Below are positions 10,401 through 22,990 of a stretch of 64,000 nucleotides of DNA, in pieces. Every line of letters starts with the position of its first letter. Position 1 is the stretch's first letter. The notes under the pieces were generated by a model. It was not told the origin of the DNA. It was given only the letters and a program-made list of their open reading frames with translations, and did not search any database. The stretch is from Panorpa germanica. Lineage: Eukaryota > Arthropoda > Insecta > Mecoptera > Panorpidae. The stretch is from positions 14,322,001 through 14,386,000 of the forward strand of contig OY783214.1 in assembly GCA_963678705.1 (NCBI GenBank). The letters run 5' to 3'. The position numbers and the translations under genes were made by a program.

Positions 10401-13400
10401 CGCCCATAAATCCTTCTGTTTTACAAACATTTCCTATCGGAGATGGTTTCGAAGTTGTTGGTGTCTGTGTTGAACTTTGCTCAGTAGTTGGTGCGCCTGT
10501 TGGTGTACTTTCTTGTGAAGAAACCCCTGTTGTGGGTTCGGTTTGTTGCGATGCTGGTGTAGTAGTTTCATATGACGGAACGGTTGTTGTTTCTTGCTGT
10601 TCGGTTACAGTTGTTAAAGGAGAAGATGTCTCTTGCTTGTTTTCAGCTTCAGATGACGATTCAGTTGATTGGTTACTTAATGTTGTTTCTTCTGTACCCT
10701 GTACATTTGATTGTGTTGTCGTTTCTGGTTGACTAGGTGGTTGTGTTATAGGAGTTGTACTTTCAGATCCTTGTGTTTGTGTAGTTGATCCCGAAGATCC
10801 TTGACTGCACCCTGAAACTACTGATTCATGGTTACATCCTTGAATATCATTATCCCATGCTGTTCCATCTCCACAGTTAAAATCATATTTTATAAAACCA
10901 CCACGACCGTTATCAACACATCTGTAGAATTTCTTACAATTATTTGGGTCTCCCATAAAACCTTCTTGCTTACATTCTGTTCCAACAGGTGATGATGTGG
11001 GTGCATTAGTTGTTGTAGGTCCACTTTCTGTGTTGCCTTGCCCTGAACTTGAAGAGGTTGTTCCAGATTGTGATTCTGAACTGGAACTAGACGATTCTGA
11101 AGTATTTGATGATGTTTGTGAGCTTGATCCAGATTGCTCTGTTGACGTAGCACCTGAGCCATTTTGTTCGGAAGTTGATCCTTGCTCAGTCGTCTGTTGA
11201 GAGTTTCCTCCAGTTTCTTGCGATGAAGAATTGCTTTCATTGGTACTGCTAGTTGAAGTTTGTGATCCTGAGCTCTGTCCAGTTGAACTTTCGGCAGTAG
11301 TCGTTTGTGAACTAGAACTGGAACTTTGTGAACCAGAACTCGAACTTTGAGAGCTAGAAGTTTGAGTGCTAGAACCTTCAGATGTAGTAGTTTGAGAAGA
11401 TGTAGAAGATTCTTGTTGATTATTGTTTCCATTAGATGCATTTGAGTTGGAACTGCTAGTACCTGATTCATTCTTGTTATCTGAATTTGCACTACCTGTT
11501 CCACCTGAACCATTAGATGTCTGACTTGATTCTTGATTATTTGTTTGACCTCCTTTTCCGCAACCTTGAACTGCCCATTCATGATTACATCCTTGTATCT
11601 GATCATCCCAAGCGGTTCCTGGTCCGCAACTAAATTCATATCGAGTATAACCACCTTTGCCATTATCAACACATCTATAGAATTTGCTACAGTTGCTTGG
11701 ATCTCCCATGAATCCATCACGCTCACATTTACCATTTGAACCGGCAGGTATAGACGACGCAGTTGTGGTTGATGTACTTTGGTTTTCATTAGATGTTATC
11801 TGATTTTCCTTTTCCTCAGTATCAGGATTTTGGGTTGGAGTTGGACTTACTGATTCATTACCGTTGCTACTACTTTGTGTAGTTCCGCTTTGGCTGCTTT
11901 GAGTTCCTTGGTTGTTTTGGTTTGACTCAGAGCTTTGAGATCCACCACTGGATCCCTGTGAGGAGCTAGTAGTTGATGAAGTTTGTTGATTTGTTTGACT
12001 TGATTGATTGTTACTTCCGCCGGATTGATTTTGATTCGATTGCGTGCTTTGACTTGATTGTGTAGTACTACTTGACTGAGAACTTTGACTTGTTTGTGAG
12101 TTTTGGTTAGATTGAGTACTTTCACTTGTTTGTGTGCTGCTGCTGGATTGGGAACTCTGAGTTGTTTGAGAGGTTTGACCACTTTGAGATGTTCCATTTG
12201 CTTGAGAGTTTTGACTAGTCTGAGATCCTCCATTGGATTGAGAGCTTTGACTACTCTGAGACCCTCCGTTTGATTGAGAACTTTGAGTTGTTTGAGAACT
12301 CTGGCTACTTTGGGATCCTCCGTTTGCTTGAGAACTTTGACTTGTCTGAGAACCTCCATTTGTTTGAGAGGTTTGACCACTTTGTGATCCTCCATTTGCT
12401 TGAGAATTTTGACTAGTCTGAGATCCTCCATTTGTTTGAGAGCTTTGACCACTTTGGGATCCTCCATTTGTTTGAGAACTTTGAGTTGTTTGAGAACTCT
12501 GACTACTTTGAGATCCTCCGTTTGCTTGAGAACTTTGACTAGTCTGCGATCCTCCATTTGTTTGAGAGCTTTGACCACTTTGGGATCCTCCATTTGTTTG
12601 AGAACTTTGACCACTCTGAGATCCTCCACTAGATTGAGAACTTTGACCACTCTGAGATCCTTCATTAGATTGAGATCCTCCACTAGATTGAGAATTTTGA
12701 CTTGTTTGAGAGTTTCCACCGGACTGAGTATTTTGGTTAGACTGTGAGTTGCTACTCGATTGAGAGTTCTCATTTGTTTGAGTACTTTGAGTTGACTGAC
12801 TGCCTGTTTGTGAAGACGATCCACTGTTACTAGCTTGAGATGATTGACTCGATTCTGAACTACCTCCAGATTGTGATCCTTGGCTATTTGATCCACCAGA
12901 AACTGATCCACCTTTACCGCATCCAGGCACAGCCCATAAGTGGTTACATCCTTGAATTCTATCATCCCATGCCGTATTTTCTGCGCAGCTGAACTGATAC
13001 TTGGTGTAGCCTCCTCTTCCATTGTCAACACATCTATAAAACTTCTTGCAGTCTGCTGGATCTCCAATAAATCCATCGGTCGTGCATTGCACTGTTTGGC
13101 CAGGTGCTAGAGGTTTCTTTGTTGTTGGCGGTATAGTAGAAGTTGTTACTGTGGTCTGGGAAGTAGTTGTTGAAACTTTGGTTGTAGTTTGAGGTGCACC
13201 TGTTGTAGTGCTTGTAATAGGCTCCTGTCTACTAGTTGTACTTTGCACGGAGGCAGAAGGTGGTTTATTATCAAAACTACTGTCGATTTCATTCTGTTTG
13301 CCTCCACATTGTTTTCTACCGGAATCTGTTGGATGCACACATACATCCAGACCAGGAGAGAATACCGTTCCAGGACCGCATTGGAATCTATAAGGAGTTA

Positions 13401-16400
13401 ATTTGTCCCCCCATGCTACACATCGGTGGAATACAGCGCAGTCATTCGGATCAGGATGAAAGCCTTCGCTTGGACATTTGAACACCGATCCTTGTCGAGA
13501 TATTCTTCTGCGGGAATGCACTGCAAATAATAATAGCAGTATTTAGCTAATAATCGAAACAAATATTATTATCATACTCGTATTATTATAAATAAAATAT
13601 TTGTTATTTTATAAGATATGCGAAAATAACAGACATGTTTCAACACAAATATTTATTTAATTATAAACACATGTTCTGTAGTATTTGAGTAGAAATATTT
13701 CTATTCGTATTATAATTTAGTTTACTCGTTTCTACAACTGAAATGGCATTTGTTTGTTTGCTTGTAACCTTTGGTGACCTTTAACAGTATGCGAACACCT
13801 ACTTCCTACCGCATTTATTGTAACCCAGGTTTATTTCTGAATCTACAGCGTTCTTTGTAAGTTGATTGAAAAAACAATTATTTATGAGATAACTGGTATA
13901 ATACGTGTTATTATTGTTGCGTTGAACAGGCGCTTCAGATACTAAATTTATTTTTAAATACAGTTTACACTACTTTTGTAAATAGCCTATTTTCTTTGTG
14001 TGCAGGGAGAGATGACATCTTCCTCCCGTTTCCTTTATTTTCCACGTTTTACTAAACCGTTATTTAATAATGCTTACACGGGTATTGTTTGCTTGTCGAC
14101 CCTTACTATGATACGTGCAACACCCGTGTAAAACAAAGGCGCCACTTTGATCTACAGATAGATGAAGCACAAAATGAAAACGGACGTATGAAGTAAAGGT
14201 TATTATTGACGAGGTATTGATAAACTTAAATTAAGTAAAAACTTAATTGATAAAATATTTTTCTTAGATTAACTGCTGAAAAATTGGGCCGGTAGTTGTG
14301 ATAGTCGAGGCCGCAATCTAATCTTGGAGTAAAAATTACTAAATTCTACGTTAATTCTTCTTTGTATGTGTCGTTAATTTTATAACCGTATTTTTACGTT
14401 CATCGAATGTTCATTCACTCAGCGATACAAACGGCTTGTAACCTTGAACGAGGACCCAGCATCTCGTAGCCAAAGTTGTCGTAGGTTAGTATTGACTGTA
14501 GTGTTGTAGTATAGTCAGGTGAGACTAGTGTAAGAGTGACTGTGGGAGAGTTCTAACAAAACACACTTGCGCAGGCGCATGGGCATACAATACCAGTCAA
14601 CGATACTGAACACTGAACAACCGATCTATCGGACACTGACCACAGCCTCTGACGCAATGGTAAGGTCGCTGCTATTATAATATACACATACTATACAACA
14701 TAGAATCGATATTTATTCTCATAGTAATAAATATAAAAGTTTTATTGAATAAATTATAATACATTTGTCTGCTTTTTATGATAGTTACTTGTGGGAAAGT
14801 TTTATAGATAAGTTTTTTTTTGCAAAAAGTTTTTACAAATTTGAGAAGAAGTGTTTGGATGAGCCTTATTGAGATAACATTTTATATTTATTTGTGTAAT
14901 GTAAGGCTGGGTTTACACGACATTATACTGCACGTTATTTACAGTATTCGATCATAAACGTATATGGCAAGATAAATGTACTAAAATGAAATTTGCTATA
15001 TGTTTAAACTAAGTAAATAAATAAAAAAACACTGTTTAATATAGGTATTATTTAAGTTTTATTAATTACATTTATTTGAATAGGACAAATCAATAGAGTA
15101 CGGACTTTGAAGCGAAGGTAGCCAAATTATTGTTGATTTGGAATTTTTGAGTAAAATATTGTCTGTGACGCCGCTTGAGTTGCAACGCGATTTTTATATA
15201 ATTCTATAGTTTTATCCCACATCATTATATAAAATAATAAATGAATATCTGTAAAAGATTCATCAAACATTTTCTAATAATAATCTGGAAACACGTGCAA
15301 ATGATACTTCAGCACTAAACACTTGTTCGGTTACTATTCGATAAAAGTCACGCCGTGTAAAAGATGCCGTATGTGCCACTGCAAGTCGAATACGTTAAAG
15401 TTCATTCGATTTGCTTGACAAGTCCGGTGAGTGTTCGATAAACGTGTTTAGCTTTGTACGTTTTTTTGCAGTACAAACGTCGTGTGGATGATTCTGTATA
15501 AAATATATGCGCCACTGTTTATTCGATAAGTGTTATACTGCAAAAAAACGTGCAGTACAGTGGTCTTGTATATGAAGGCGCGTGTGTGGAATCCGTATCC
15601 GTTTAGTGTCGGTAAATACAATAGATAAAAGCGTTCAAATGTGTGCTTAGGCCATATTGGAGGTGCTGTCCGCACAAGTGTTCACAACAGCGTTTGAAAC
15701 GTATTTAATTACACAAAGTTAATAAGCAACTACATCGTTAAATTACTTTAAATTGTATTTTACGTATTTTGATCTTTCAATAATTGCGTGTAGATAGTTA
15801 AAGCAACTCGTTAATATCATGGAAAACATTAACAAGAGTCAATTAGAATCGTGAGCTCCAACAGCGGTCGTACACTGTGTTTACGCTTTTTTCTAAAACT
15901 ACTTTCATTATTAAAGGATTAGAAAAAATCAATTTTATGTTAGTTCTACACCACGGACTATTGACGTCTCCCTTCTACAATAGAGATGATATTAAAAGAA
16001 GATGAAAGAAAAAGAAATGAAAGATTTGTACGGTTCAACTTTTCTTTTAACATGAGTTACAATCTTTTATAAATTGAACTATAGTTACATTTTGTACCTA
16101 ACTAAAAAAAGGATATTGAAAATTGCTTTAGGTAAAACAGGTTTTCACAACAACCAGGATAATTTATCAATTATCAAATGGTACATTATTTATCTCGCAA
16201 CAATTACGTAATTATTAGCTACTAAACGTCGGATAATAGCTAAAAATAAAGTAATAACTATAAAAATAAAGTTCTCGTTAAAGTTAGTGTAAAGGAATTC
16301 CTATCTTTACAAGATTCGCTCTTAGATTCTCTGGACCGTGGTCAATGACTGTTGAAATGGAATCTAGTTCATAAAGAGTATTCAAAGCACTTGTTTTCAA

Positions 16401-17363
16401 TAAGGAATAGAGAGCAAGGGAATGAAATGTGATAAACAGGAAATGTACAACTAATATATATATATACACATTGCTGTAATCGAAGATGTAATAAGATAAA
16501 TACAATTACATAGATAAATCATAAAAATGTTAGAATAAGTGAAACGTGCTGAGTAATAATTTGACGCGAAGGAATAACTAACAGGGGAATAAGATTATTT
16601 CCTTTATTCATTAACTAACGCGCTTAAAATAACATTTTTATAGCAAATACCTCACAAAACAATATCCGCTTTACAAATAAACCTGTTATAAAATTTATAC
16701 TAGGTACAAAACCCGTTCGGACAGGCATATTCTCTGTTTATACTTGGTATAAATTTTATAACAGGTTTATTTGTAAAGCGGTATATATATATACAGACAA
16801 TTATATTACATTTTTTTAAAGAAAATTTTTATTTAAACGAAACTAGTACTCTTTTAAGAGTCCGTTATTTTTGTAGTTAAGGTTTTTCTAACATAACAAA
16901 AGTTACCTATTACGTAAACGATTTTACATTATATACAACGTTTGGTGATCTAGTTTACTGTTTCTTGAAACATAAATCTATATCTTTGCACATTAACATA
17001 CTATAAAACTTCTTAAAAACACGTTTTAAAGATTATTACAACTGAAGAAGTCTAATTTAAGGATTAAAGGCTTTTTGAATAGCTATACTACAATAAATGA
17101 ACACCTGGCTAGATTAAATATTACTTGATTTTGCTTTTAAGTAAATTACTTGGTAAATTCTTTGGTAACATTCACCCATCTCAGTTTCAAAAATTGTTTT
17201 CGTGACGATATCGCGTGATTATTTAATTACTCAATTATGCTTAAAGAAATTTCACTTAAAAAACTGTCTGTTTGTTTGTTTACTTACGATTTGGTGTCGG
17301 CGTAGCTGTGACAGTCAATATTAAAGCTGTCAATAAAGTTCCCCGCACTAGATTTGCCATCAT
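7156..17363 (-). CDS. Secreted mucin with ten chitin-binding type 2 (peritrophin-A-like) domains
   Basis: Three coding exons: 17363-17288 (signal peptide), 13520-7492 (giant exon) and 7425-7156 (last domain, TGA stop). All junctions keep frame (C|TG at the first, phase 0 at the second), giving about 2,124 aa. Ten six-cysteine ChtBD2 domains sit at about residues 38-98, 171-226, 621-679, 874-930, 1057-1113, 1293-1350, 1439-1497, 1636-1698, 1962-2018 and 2045-2103. Domains 2-7 share the signature GFMGDPxNCKKFYRCVDNG and NHE near the fifth cysteine. The linkers (up to ~390 aa) are almost pure Ser/Thr/Gln/Asn/Gly or Thr/Glu, typical of O-glycosylated mucin stretches. The family binds chitin in cuticle, tracheal intima or peritrophic matrix and acts outside the cell. 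Domain layout and size recall Drosophila Mucin related 89F, but orthology is not proven. A further 5' UTR exon is likely because an acceptor (cttttgttacag) lies about 67 bases before the ATG. Confidence 0.9.
8843..9016 (-). repeat. Tandem duplication of 87 nt in the mucin linker between domains 7 and 8
   Basis: Two adjacent 87-nt copies (8843-8929 and 8930-9016) encode the same 29-residue block (core ETTSQASTTSGSTDSTSIS), with only a few base differences. This is a recent in-frame expansion of the Ser/Thr-rich linker. Confidence 0.9.
12130..12715 (-). repeat. 36-nt coding minisatellite in mucin linker 2-3
   Basis: The linker between domains 2 and 3 is an array of about 12-residue units of the form GGSQSGQSSQTN, around 14 copies. 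Small substitutions (S/N, T/A, G/S) alternate regularly. A longer higher-order block ending SQSSQTTQSS recurs, which indicates unequal exchange of multi-unit segments. On the DNA it appears as repeated gatcctcc(a/g)tttg and ttgagaactttga motifs on the plus strand. Confidence 0.85.
14440..14665. promoter_or_regulatory. Promoter-like island with NRF-1/Ewg palindrome inside the mucin intron
   Basis: A patch of near-balanced base composition in AT-rich intron. It contains TGCGCAGGCGCA at 14578-14589, the consensus of NRF-1 and its insect homologue Ewg, and several TCAGT initiator-like motifs on the minus strand. On the plus strand a GCAATG|gtaagg at 14657 could be a start codon followed at once by a donor. 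No downstream exon was identified. Confidence 0.35.
16666..16781. mobile_element. Hairpin MITE (family 3), copy 2, in the mucin intron
   Basis: Arms of about 45 bp (CCGCTTTACAAATAAACC outward) with three mismatches. The centre (CCCGTTCGGACAG) is the reverse complement of copy 1's centre, so the two copies are in opposite orientation. It is flanked by TA-rich sequence. Confidence 0.85.
17288..17363 (-). CDS. Mucin first coding exon: signal peptide
   Basis: Reads MMANLVRGTLLTALILTVTA then TPTPN, ending in C before the donor gtaagta (17287-17281). It is a good signal peptide with a likely cut near residue 20. The split codon C|TG joins the big exon as Leu-His-Ser-Arg-Arg-Arg. An in-frame TAG lies four codons before the ATG, so the start is secure. 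Upstream, ttttcttttgttacag at about 17431-17446 looks like an acceptor, so this exon probably begins at 17430 with about 67 bases of 5' UTR. The exon is too short to be found by open-frame length alone. Confidence 0.85.
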
Positions 17364-18504
17364 TTTGATTAATTGCTACCCCAGTTCAAGGGGTTTTAAC
17401 AAATTCTGTCGATAGAATGGTCAAAAGTTTCCCTGTAACAAAAGAAAAACATTTTATAATATTCTGACGCCTGTTTGTCTTGCTTGAATATTATATGAAT
17501 ACTGTAGTATACTGTGAAAACAAACACATAAAAAAATCCATATTTTTGTTGATTTTGGGTGAAAACATTGAAACATGACATAGTTTTTTTATGATGTTTC
17601 TTTTAATAATTCATTTCCTTGTGTACGTGATATTTTTTCGTAATAATTCTAAGTTTTAGATGGCGCTTTCTGTAGTACAAGTTTTTTGGAGGTTAGGTTC
17701 TCAAATGATGTATACAAATGTAAAATGTAATCCCAATAAACTACACTGTAAAAAAGATTGTTTACTGCAAGAAAATGATTTAGACGCCTCTTTCTTAGCC
17801 TCTAGGGCTGCACGTAATTGTCTAATACATTGAATCATATACACACGCGCTCTACTGATTTAAAAGTCACTGTGCAATGCAGTCTTAGCCTTAGAAAGAG
17901 GACCAAATTGGGGCGCCACGTTGAGAGCTAAATCGAAATAAAATTGGTTAAGGAAATTTCTTTATAAAGTTCGAATATGTATCGTCGAAAACCACAAACC
18001 ATAAACCCTCCTTAAATGCTATATATATTTTTCTAACACAAATATTTTCAGCGCGCCAAACGGCGGATTACTGTACTAATTCATGAGCTACATGCAATGA
18101 TCTCCCATTTCAACCTATAATAGTAGTTTTTCTCATCAATCAGTAGACTACACATAATCCATTCCATATACAGTAATCAATAGCATTGTATCTTATCTCT
18201 TGGGGATTTACTAAACATTTTTCCTTTTACAGAACTGGACGTCCTTAACCATCGCTCATCAAGTTTTGCTGTCCACTAAGGTCGTTTATATTCCAACTTG
18301 AAATTACATGTTACTTTGTAATTACATATAAAAAAAGTTCGTGTTTTAAAAGTAACAGATTGTCTGGTTTTCTCCCAGTTGCTATTAAACAGTTTCTGCA
18401 GAAACCGGATAGCATACTGTGTACTCTATATAATGGTTTGGAATTCTTAAATATTTAGTGTTCCTAAATAAAACAATGGCTTGACAAGTGTTATTCGGAT
18501 TCGG

Positions 18505-18712
18505 AATTTTTCACCCTAAAAAGCAGTGCCTTTTCACCACACGAAATTCAGATTTTTCCATTGTTTTAAAAATTATAAAAGTAGAGTCATTAAAATCACC
18601 GTAACTGCTAAACTAATGGTCCGAATGTAACGAAATTTTGACCGTTTGAAGGTTGGTACTATCTAGAAACAAGTCATATAGATTGTTCAATAGTGGCGGC
18701 ATCTATATGTCT
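18505..18712 (+). repeat. Dispersed repeat, copy 1 (pairs with 46424-46632)
   Basis: Shares ACACGAAATTCAGATTTTTC, TTGAAGGTTGGTACTATCTA and CAATAGTGGCGGCATCT with the later copy, same orientation, roughly three quarters identical. No coding capacity or clear ends; an old interspersed element of unknown type. Confidence 0.7.
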
Positions 18713-20049
18713 ACTATATGTGTTATATATTAACCTATTAGCTCAGCTAAGAATTGCTAGACCGTCCTAAACGGATCTATGTCTGTATAATTAAACAACA
18801 ATAGGAACAATTCCACATAATTGTAGTAGTGATTTACAGTCTGTACGACCTTGTCGAAGAACACGTGCTATTTCTCGTAGTCTTGCAATTATTTTTAATA
18901 TGGCGTGTATAATTAGTTAGTTGATTGATGCACCTATATTGTCAGCATATGATCGAGATTGTACTATTCTACATGCAGCCTGTCTAAACCTGTCTGGACC
19001 TGTCTGCAGTTTCGCACAAAGATTTTTAATTGCTCAGATGTTGTTATTTAGCTACTTCAAGTAGACAGATATAAAGTGTGAGCCATTAAATGTGACAATA
19101 AATTACAGGCTTCAGCAAGTCTTGTGGAAGTAGTGTGTCTAATGGATTCATGGCAGTTAGTCTTTGTCATCAGCTCGTATTTGATTTGGTTTATTACAGA
19201 GTTAAATATCTACTGTAAACAGGTATGATAAATCTTAAGCTGTACCTTCTACTTAAAGGAATAATGTTTCAAAATTTCCTATATTTTAGAGAAAGACTTT
19301 TGGCTTCCCTAATTTAAAAAAAAAAGAACACTTTTTGCTACCTAACTTTTAATCCGCAAGTGATAGAAAGTTGAAATTTCGTTGATGTATTGCGCTATAC
19401 AATAGGCGTTAAATTCTATCTCCAATGTTTTTTTTTTTAAATCCAACCCTCTATCCAATTCGATTTGTATTTATTCAACTGTATTTTAAAAGTACGCAGT
19501 CTTGGTCTCACTGAATGACTATAAAGTTGTTAGATATTTCTGGTTGATTGCAAAACATAATAACGCTTCTTTTTATTGGCTAGTCGCCTATCGAAGTATT
19601 TCCATATAATGCCATACCATATACCGTCTGTCGTGTTATTCAACTCGTATCAGTTTATTTTGTATGCAATCTGCAAGCAGGCGTGCGTGTAGTGCCTTGG
19701 GTTGCATCATCAAGGTCGATTGGTAACTGACCAGAGAGTAGTTACCAGATACCAGAGATGTACCACGGTACTTGACCATGAAAGTGATTATTTTTTGTAT
19801 CTATTGTACTTGAAAATATGTATGTTATTAGTACAATTTTTGTCTTCTTTATCTGAGAGATAATTTAACAATCAGAGGAAAATATTCTGAAAAACTAATC
19901 AGTAATATAGAAAGCTGAATAACTTAAAGAGTCTTTTAACAAGAGGAGTCATTTTAAATGAACAGAAAACGCAATCTTTTTGTGAAAAGTGGTGATACTT
20001 TTATTTTTGAGGTTAGTAATGAAACACAAAATGTACCAAATGTTACCGC

Positions 20050-20687
20050 AATGGGTTTGTGTCCTATGTCTTAATTCCTATAAAAGTGTACTATTTATTG
20101 ATAAAGTGGGTTACTAGAAACTCGAATGTTTAATTATTTTTAATAACTCCTTATATGTTAATAGATATTAACAATTAAAAAAGTCATTTTGTCTCTTTAA
20201 TTATTAAAGGGATTCAACGTTGTACACATTCCAAGTGCATGTGACATTACAATCCTTGTGTAAGGTTATCAACCTTACAGCTCATAAATCTCTGCTATAT
20301 GTATTTATATATCAAAATATCAAATATTTTTTACAGCTATTTCAAGGAATAATAAAATTTCAATATTATGTCTGCCTTAACAGGGTTAAATAAAATAAAA
20401 ACTTATTATTATTTGACTTGACTTGATTATTTGACTACCAACAGCTACAGAACATTACCACAGCACTGACCTATTCAACAAGTAACTGACGTTAAAATGC
20501 ATTTCACGTCATTCAAAGATGGCAGACCATTTCTAGCGCTAAAACTACAATTCAAACTTTTAATTGCTATATCGCCGTCAACATTTAGATATTTAATAAA
20601 ATAGACACGCCAATACACATTTATTAACATCAATTTCAATCAATAATTAAAAAATCGACCACTAAAAAATGAGGACACAAGCCCATT
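20050..20687 (+). mobile_element. MITE family 1, copy D (~638 bp)
   Basis: Full length with both ends (AATGGGTTTGTGTCCT and AGGACACAAGCCCATT). The interior matches copies A and F closely. Confidence 0.9.
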
Positions 20688-22880
20688 AAGGTTGTATGTT
20701 GACGGGGATACATTTCAATGACAGGTCTGGTTGAAAGACACTATACGGCCTATAGTAGATAAAGCCTTCGCCTCAGTCTAACTAAAATAAAAGGCACCAC
20801 TGTGAACATATATGTGAACACACATATATGTTCGATTATTCGTGCTGCTTCTGTGTGATAGAGCCCTAATAGTGCGTCTCATTTTTCAATACTAGCAAAC
20901 ACTTGCTAGCTTGACACAACTTAGTTCTAAGATTCATTTTCTACTTCCATATAGAAATTATCTTGCAATACAAGTTTCACACATGCTTTACATTTTCTAT
21001 TTGGGTTTTATTATGTTTATAAGTATAAAGAACTATTCTAGTCAAATTTTGACAGGCAAAGAATTAATCCAGCTTAAATTTGCGTGATATTTGCGCGTAG
21101 TATATCCAATGCAGGTCACTCGGTTAACGGGCACACGCCCACATCTCTTTAGAATTACGAACACGTCACAAGAATGTGTTTGTCATGCAAATCATTGCAA
21201 ATTATCATGTTGAACTATCAAAGAAATGTCAATATCTGTTACCAAGTACAAATGCATTGAAAGAAGGTGTTAACAGAGGTGTATTAAGAGCCGGATTGAT
21301 CTTATGACCTTAATTCAATTGTATACAGTCTTGTTTTTCGAGTTCTTAGTTTTAATTCGGCACTATTACCATCAGTGCTGCGAAATTGGTAAAGAAACAT
21401 CCGATTTGTGGTCCGACTTTGACTCCAGCTACAATTTAGACAAAAAGAAATACTAAAATATTTGATGTTATGCGTTAAAAAAGTAAGAAAGAAATGATTC
21501 AAAACTTGAGCCAAAATTCAATTTGCAACGAATAAAAATGTATACTTTATTAAAAACAGAAATACTACTGGAAAAACACACTGCATCGTCATATTCTGTT
21601 TTATTCAAAGCTAGTTTGTTACAAACTTTTCATAGATTTGTTAATTTGTAGAACATGATCGCGGAATATTTGCTAAATCTCATATTCTATTTTGCGTAGT
21701 CTTTTATCGTCTTTGAACCTGTTACAACCTGTATAATTTTCAGATTTTTGCGGTTGGCACTACAGTTATTCCATGTGATTCACAAATCTGTCTATACAAA
21801 ATCTTAAAAGAGAAGTTGACCTTACTAATTTGTTAAAAAACAGCAAGACAAATAAAGTTTGACAACAAAAATAAATTATTTTATGTAAAATAAGAGATAA
21901 TCGTATAACGGTTTTGCAAACTGGTATTAAAATTGGTCAATAGTTCGCATATGTAAATATTTAATTATTTTGCATAAGTTTAAATCACGTGGTGATAGAT
22001 AGTACAGGTGTAATGTAAGAGATGGCGCCAAAAACGGTAGCTGACGATATAACTCTAATATCAATATGGAATTGTCAACAGCACATAATCCTAGTGGCAA
22101 ATAACTGCTTCAGGGGATTACCCAAGATATGTCAATATTAACAGTTCTTTTAATACAGTTATGGCCAAGGTGCGATTACATATTCAATTTACAAACCTTG
22201 TTTTAAATTTTAATATTATTCAGCTATTTGTTATTCAAAATCTGATATTATTGATATTCATGGATGACCCCTAAGTGGTTATTAAGGACTGTCGAGGAGA
22301 AAGAAACGAATAGTGGCACACAACCACCATGGTCAAGTTTAATACCGCTTTTTCCTACTTGCTCCTTTACAATAAATTTTGCCCACCATGTATTTAACAG
22401 TTAACACCTTATTTCAAATTAGTCTGAAGCTTCTGAATTATATAAACATAGTACAAATATTCTTGTATAAACATTTGTTTTATTAATGTAATAATTATCT
22501 TCAATTAGCATTAGTTTTATATTAAGACATGTGAGAAGTTGAATGCTTTTAATATATACGAATATGTAAGTATATATATAGTAATTATAATAAGTATTAA
22601 CAACTCAATCATAACTTTATTTTATTGTATTTATATTTTATATCAGTTACTTTAAAAATAATGCAAATTTTAGCTGCATTTGTCATAAGCTTGTTTATTA
22701 ATAGGCTTGTGTTATTTTAAAATAAATGATTCAACATAGGCCTGATTTTAATATAATAATTGTGCTTTAAATTAAAAAAACATAATTTAACCTTGATGTT
22801 ATATTTGCTGTAAGCTATTTTATAGTAAATATTTAAAATTTGAACTGGTATATATGTAAGAACAAGTCTGAATGAATAAG

Positions 22881-22990
22881 TTTGGGGTGGCGAACCTATG
22901 GCACGTGCGCAGTGGCACTTCAACGCTTTGATATCAATTATGACTAGATACAAATGATTGGGGTGGGACCTAAAGCACGCCAGCAATTCC
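22881..22990. mobile_element. hAT-like terminus remnant
   Basis: GGGGTGGCGAACCTATGGCACGTG resembles a known class of hAT ends that read CAGGGGTGGCNAAC. The motif GGGGTGGGACC and CACGCCAGC follow within 100 bp. No matching opposite end or target duplication was found. Confidence 0.4.

Larger units (their letters stand above)
13521..17287 (-). other. Mucin intron 1
   Basis: Donor gtaagta at 17287 and acceptor ttatttgcag at 13521. It contains the hairpin MITE at 16666 and the promoter-like island at 14440. A 16-bp inverted repeat (ACGTTTTTTTGCAGTA) spans about 15458-15551. No exon seen. Confidence 0.8.

Noticed and set aside
12130-12715. Regular repeats suggestive of a CRISPR-like or non-coding satellite array
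   Set aside because: The period is 36 nt, in frame, and encodes a mucin linker in a eukaryotic gene.
7757-13481. Many long open frames overlapping the mucin exon in other frames and on the plus strand
   Set aside because: They are by-products of the repetitive Ser/Thr/Gln codons. The products are runs of Val/Glu/Leu or Leu/Lys/Gln without domains, and the true frame has ten Cys-rich domains.
13519-13521. GTG as the mucin start codon
   Set aside because: It overlaps a splice acceptor (ttatttgcag); a phase-matched signal-peptide exon at 17288-17363 supplies the real ATG.
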